A stretch of 16,877 bases of DNA from the NCBI GenBank assembly GCA_964623505.1, contig CAZUSP010000012.1, positions 1 to 16,877 of the forward strand, in the 5' to 3' direction. Below the pieces are notes generated by a model. That model worked only from the letters and a program-made list of their open reading frames with translations, did not search any database and was not told the origin of the DNA. Below are positions 14,560 to 16,877 of the stretch, one piece after another. This stretch comes from CAZUSP01 sp964623505. GTDB lineage: Bacteria; Patescibacteriota; Minisyncoccia; Minisyncoccales; UBA1441. Positions within the stretch are counted from its first letter, which is position 1. Every line of letters begins with the position of its first letter. The position numbers were made by a program, and so were the translations under genes.

Positions 14560-15985
14560 AATCGATGAATTGACTATTCAAGAGGCGGCTCGGGGAATGA
14601 GAAGCGGTCATTTCTCTTCGGTTGAGATAACCCAAGCCTGTCTTGATAACATTTTTCAAAAAGACAAGAAAATATTGGCTTTCTTGAGTGTTTTTCAGGA
14701 TGAGGCCCTAAAGCAGGCCGAGCAGGTTGATAAACTTATTGCTCGAAAAAAAGAACTGCCGGTTTTGGCTGGAATTCCTTTGGCCATTAAAGACAGTATT
14801 ATGATTCGGGGGCATCGCTGTTCGGCCGGCTCTAAACTGCTCAAAGAGTATCGGGCCCCATATGACGCTGCTGTCATTGAGAAATTGAGGGACCAGCAGG
14901 CAGTTTTTATAGGAAAGACAAACTTGGATGAATTTTCGATGGGTTCTTCGACCGAGAACTCGGCTTTTCAAACCACTCGTAACCCTCATGATCTGAAGCG
15001 AGTTCCGGGAGGGTCTTCCGGTGGGTCGGCGGCGGCGGTCGCCTCAGGGGAGGCCCTCGGAGCCCTGGGAAGCGATACGGGCGGATCAGTTCGCCAGCCG
15101 GCGGCTTTTTGCGGCTTGGTGGGGCTGAAGCCGACCTATGGTCATGTTTCACGCTATGGATTGATCGCCTTTGCTTCGTCTTTAGATCAAATTGGACCTT
15201 TAACAAAAACAGTTGAGGATGCCCGAACTGTTTTCCGGGCCATTAAAGGGCGAGACCTTCGTGATTCAACCTCTCGAGAGGAGAATTATCGATCTGATCG
15301 ATCGGTTCATGAGATCAAGATAGGGGTGCCGAGTCAGTGTTTTGAAAAGGGGATCAATCAATCCATGATTGACTGGATGGAGCGGTCCATTGAACACTTA
15401 AAAGGATTAGGGTCCAAGATCGTTCCGATCAGTCTGCCCAGTTTGATGTATGCTCTGTCTGTTTATTATGTTTTGGCACCGGCTGAAGTCAGCGCCAACT
15501 TGGCTCGTTATGATGGCTTGCGTTATGGTTGGGCTGAAAAAGCTGGTTCTTGGCGCGAGATCTATGCTCAGACCAGGAGCGGCGGATTTGGTTTCGAAGT
15601 GAAGAGGAGAATAATGCTTGGCACCTATACTTTATCGGCTGGCCATTATGATGCCTATTATCAAAGAGCCCAAAAAGCCAAGAAAGCAATAGAGGCGGAG
15701 TTCAAGAACGTCTTGACACAGGTTGATCTGATTCTAACCCCGACCACCCCAAGCATTGCCTTCCCAATAGGTGAAAAGATCGATGATCCGGTCGAGATGT
15801 ATCTTTCCGATCTTTTGACTGTTTCGGCCAATCTAGCCGGTCTGCCGGCTGTTTCCATTCCGGTTGGCCGGCAGGAGAGGTGTCCGATCGGCATTCAGTT
15901 GATCGGCCCGGATCACTCGGAAGAGTTTTTGCTTGATATTGGCCGTCACCTTGAATGGTTCAGTAGTGATCAGAAAAATGGCTGA
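14546..15985 (+). CDS. gatA: Asp-tRNA(Asn)/Glu-tRNA(Gln) amidotransferase subunit A
   Basis: GatA is the amidase subunit that releases ammonia from glutamine for transfer to Glu-tRNA(Gln) or Asp-tRNA(Asn). The Ser-cisSer-Lys triad is clear: Lys82 (LAIKDS), Ser157 (PGGSSGGSAAAVASG) and nucleophile Ser181 (SDTGGSVRQPAAFCG). The 479 residues are normal. ATG 14546 is preferred to an upstream in-frame TTG at 14534 and lies inside gatC, so translation is probably coupled. Its last bases overlap the next gene as ATGGCTGA (8 nt). A full glutamine-dependent system in the organism would need GatB elsewhere. Confidence 0.95.
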   Translation: MKAIEIDELTIQEAARGMRSGHFSSVEITQACLDNIFQKDKKILAFLSVFQDEALKQAEQVDKLIARKKELPVLAGIPLAIKDSIMIRGHRCSAGSKLLKEYRAPYDAAVIEKLRDQQAVFIGKTNLDEFSMGSSTENSAFQTTRNPHDLKRVPGGSSGGSAAAVASGEALGALGSDTGGSVRQPAAFCGLVGLKPTYGHVSRYGLIAFASSLDQIGPLTKTVEDARTVFRAIKGRDLRDSTSREENYRSDRSVHEIKIGVPSQCFEKGINQSMIDWMERSIEHLKGLGSKIVPISLPSLMYALSVYYVLAPAEVSANLARYDGLRYGWAEKAGSWREIYAQTRSGGFGFEVKRRIMLGTYTLSAGHYDAYYQRAQKAKKAIEAEFKNVLTQVDLILTPTTPSIAFPIGEKIDDPVEMYLSDLLTVSANLAGLPAVSIPVGRQERCPIGIQLIGPDHSEEFLLDIGRHLEWFSSDQKNG

Positions 15986-16487
15986 TTTTTTTGAATTTTT
16001 CGTTTCCGCTGACCTGCAGTCACGATTATGGTGGCTTAGGATTATTTTTATTGTTTTGGGGATTTACTTTATTTTTGGCCTGTTTTATTTTGGTCGTTTG
16101 GGCTATTTTCGAGAAAGAAGCAGGAAATATCGTTATTGGCGGGAGTATAAAGAGGAGTTTTCGGCCAGCCAGAAACATGGACAGGAGTGGGCCAGGCGGG
16201 AAAAGTATTTGAGCAGCGATCTGTCAGCTGATCACAAAAGAGCGGTGGTTGAAGCTGGTCAGCTGCTGGAGTCGGTTTTAATATCAGCCGGGGCCGGCCA
16301 GGGTGATTTTTCAGATAAGACCAGGCGAGTGATCATAAAAGAGGATTTTGATTTTGAAAAACTTTTTCAGGTTCATGATCTCTGGAAGTCGATTATCAAT
16401 AATCCTCAAAAAAATATCAGCCAAGAAGAGGCGAAAAAAGCGTTAATTGTTTACAAAGAGGCCTTGGTTGTGCTGAAATACTTCTGA
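15978..16487 (+). CDS. Small membrane-anchored protein of unknown function
   Basis: The 169-residue product has one strong membrane segment (about 17-40, from RLWWLRIIFIVLGIYFIFGL), then a charged helical cytoplasmic part. The section from KRAVVEAGQLLESVLISAG through the C-terminal SQEEAKKALIVYKEALVVL recalls Patescibacterial proteins in which a similar helical domain carries an RN-IAH motif of HEPN type. That is a comparison from memory, and the motif is not present here (the aligned place reads KSIINNPQKN). The start ATG 15978 overlaps the gatA stop. An upstream in-frame start at 15933 would add 15 residues lying inside gatA and is less likely. Confidence 0.75.
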   Translation: MADFFEFFVSADLQSRLWWLRIIFIVLGIYFIFGLFYFGRLGYFRERSRKYRYWREYKEEFSASQKHGQEWARREKYLSSDLSADHKRAVVEAGQLLESVLISAGAGQGDFSDKTRRVIIKEDFDFEKLFQVHDLWKSIINNPQKNISQEEAKKALIVYKEALVVLKYF

Positions 16488-16491
16488 TTTC

Positions 16492-16520
16492 TTGACTTCA
16501 TCTCCCTGACTCGTTATAAT
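16492..16520 (+). promoter_or_regulatory. Strong promoter of the tRNA unit
   Basis: TTGACT (16492-16497, five of six) and a perfect TATAAT (16515-16520) are separated by 17 nt. It is the closest match to the bacterial consensus in the window. Transcription would begin about 8 nt before the first tRNA. Confidence 0.85.
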
Positions 16521-16534
16521 ATGCCCATGTTACG

Positions 16535-16605
16535 AGCGGGGTAGAGGAGTAGTACCTCGTCAGTCCCATAAGCTGAAGACGCCCGTGCAATTCGGGCCCC
16601 CGCAA
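16535..16605 (+). tRNA. Initiator-like tRNA-Met (CAT), highly divergent
   Basis: The 71-nt sequence folds as a tRNA with anticodon CAT at 16567-16569. Initiator hallmarks are present: an unpaired first acceptor position (A1 opposite A72), an A11-U24 pair in a GAGG/CCTC D stem, and CCCCGCA-A at the 3' side, as in E. coli tRNA-fMet. Departures: the D loop is AGTAGTA with no GG pair; the base before the anticodon is C33 instead of U33; the anticodon stem TCAGT/GCTGA lacks the three G-C pairs of initiators; and the T loop is TGCAATT, with G at position 55. No CCA is encoded. It could be a working divergent initiator or a tRNA-like relic. Confidence 0.7.
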
Positions 16606-16611
16606 CATACC

Positions 16612-16684
16612 GGCGGTGTAGCTCAGTGGTTAGAGCAGTGGCATCATAAGCCATGTGTCGCAGGTTCGAATCCTGCCACCGCTA
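16612..16684 (+). tRNA. tRNA-Met (CAT), elongator type
   Basis: A regular 73-nt cloverleaf: acceptor GGCGGTG/CACCGCT, D arm GCTC-AGTGGTTA-GAGC, anticodon loop ATCATAA with CAT at 16645-16647, T loop TTCGAAT and discriminator A73. An Ile-tRNA read through lysidine also has CAT. Its usual C4-G69 and C5-G68 acceptor pairs are G-C here, which favours elongator Met. CCA is not encoded; the next bases are CAT. It lies 6 nt after the preceding tRNA. Confidence 0.88.
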
Positions 16685-16687
16685 CAT

Positions 16688-16761
16688 GGGGGCGTAGCTC
16701 AATTGGTTAGAGCGCATGCTTGTCGAGCATGAGGTTGCGAGTTCGAGTCTCGTCGTCCCCG
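16688..16761 (+). tRNA. tRNA-Asp (GTC)
   Basis: A regular 74-nt cloverleaf: acceptor GGGGGCG/CGTCCCC with one G-U pair, D arm GCTC-AATTGGTTA-GAGC, anticodon stem CATGC/GCATG, loop TTGTCGA with GTC at 16722-16724, and T loop TTCGAGT. The discriminator is G73, as expected for Asp. CCA is not encoded. Only 3 nt separate it from the tRNA-Met gene. Confidence 0.93.
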
Positions 16762-16790
16762 CTGCGTTGTTTCATCAAGATCTCTAAAAG

Positions 16791-16817
16791 ACACGAATTG
16801 ATTTCGGTGTTTTTTTG
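16791..16817 (+). terminator. Terminator of the tRNA unit
   Basis: ACACGAA (16791-16797) pairs with TTC plus GTGT (16803-16810), with one bulged G at 16806. A T run follows at 16810-16816. The A-rich stretch before the stem can extend the pairing into the T run. It lies 30 nt after tRNA-Asp. Confidence 0.65.
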
Positions 16818-16830
16818 TTTGTAAAAAATA

Positions 16831-16858
16831 TTGTTAAGTGATAAGATAAACCTATATT
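16831..16858 (+). promoter_or_regulatory. Possible promoter of a gene starting at the window edge
   Basis: TTGTTA (16831-16836) and TATATT (16853-16858) are separated by 16 nt. An alternative pair is TTGTAA (16819-16824) with TAAGAT (16842-16847), 17 nt apart. Either fits initiation shortly before, or at, the ATG at 16864. The region is very AT-rich, so exact boxes are uncertain. Confidence 0.4.
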
Positions 16859-16863
16859 AATTA

Positions 16864-16877
16864 ATGGGAAAATATGA
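16864..16877 (+). CDS. Possible start of the next gene (cut by window end)
   Basis: An ATG at 16864 opens a frame reading MGKY before the window ends. It follows a likely promoter after the tRNA terminator. No SD precedes it and the product cannot be identified, so this is only a suggested start. Confidence 0.3.

Noticed and set aside
15991..16212. Plus-strand hydrophobic frame in the small membrane protein gene
   Set aside because: It is a shifted reading of the membrane segment; the frame from 15978 is longer, overlaps gatA in the usual way and continues into a coherent helical domain.
16612..16684. Reading the second tRNA as Ile (lysidine-modified CAT anticodon)
   Set aside because: The C4-G69 and C5-G68 acceptor pairs usual for that tRNA are absent, and the acceptor stem fits elongator Met. 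Ile is not fully excluded.
1..16877. Search for CRISPR arrays, insertion sequences, phage genes or toxin-antitoxin pairs
   Set aside because: No spaced direct repeats, transposase or integrase motifs, or typical small paired genes were seen. The region reads as housekeeping chromosome.

Overview
The window looks like part of a small-genome bacterium of the Candidate Phyla Radiation (Patescibacteria). This rests on protein character and gene content and was not computed. Pointers are: every gene on one strand, packed with overlaps of 4-35 nt; many genes without a clear Shine-Dalgarno (SD) site; tRNA genes without an encoded CCA; an archaeal-type phosphoglycerate mutase; ADP-forming acetyl-CoA synthetase in two subunits; a DsbA-like protein of a type I associate with these bacteria; and GatCA for indirect tRNA amidation. 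TGA is used as a stop, and no gene here needs TGA to be read as an amino acid.

Layout. Positions 1-600 hold the tail of an unidentified gene with a terminator, then a one-gene unit with its own promoter, structured leader and terminator, encoding an unrecognised 98-residue protein. Positions 603-1950 hold two methyltransferases that act on the translation apparatus: rlmE (23S rRNA) and prmC (release factors). From a promoter at 1953-1980 runs a long apparent operon: divergent ftsZ, a GalU-like protein with a ruined active site, enolase, ApgM, a membrane-anchored DsbA-like protein without its redox cysteine, acetyl-CoA synthetase beta and alpha, PEP synthase and a ferredoxin. A second promoter (12100-12128) starts rplY, a secreted coiled-coil/lytic transglycosylase, gatC, gatA and a small membrane protein. 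A third strong promoter (16492-16520) drives three tRNA genes: a very divergent initiator-like tRNA, tRNA-Met(CAT) and tRNA-Asp(GTC). A terminator follows, then the start of a further gene. The only stretch over 300 bases without a protein gene is 16488-16863, filled by the tRNA unit.

How the genes work together. ApgM and enolase interconvert 3-phosphoglycerate, 2-phosphoglycerate and PEP. PEP synthase links PEP and pyruvate. ADP-forming acetyl-CoA synthetase makes ATP while releasing acetate from acetyl-CoA. Ferredoxin would carry the electrons from pyruvate oxidation. Together this is most of a lower-glycolysis-to-acetate fermentation route; the pyruvate oxidising enzyme itself is not in the window. 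It is co-linear with a cell-division gene.

The most noteworthy points are the GalU pseudo-enzyme coupled to a non-standard FtsZ, the degenerate DsbA-like protein, and the initiator-like tRNA that lacks several near-universal bases. No mobile element, phage gene or CRISPR array was seen.
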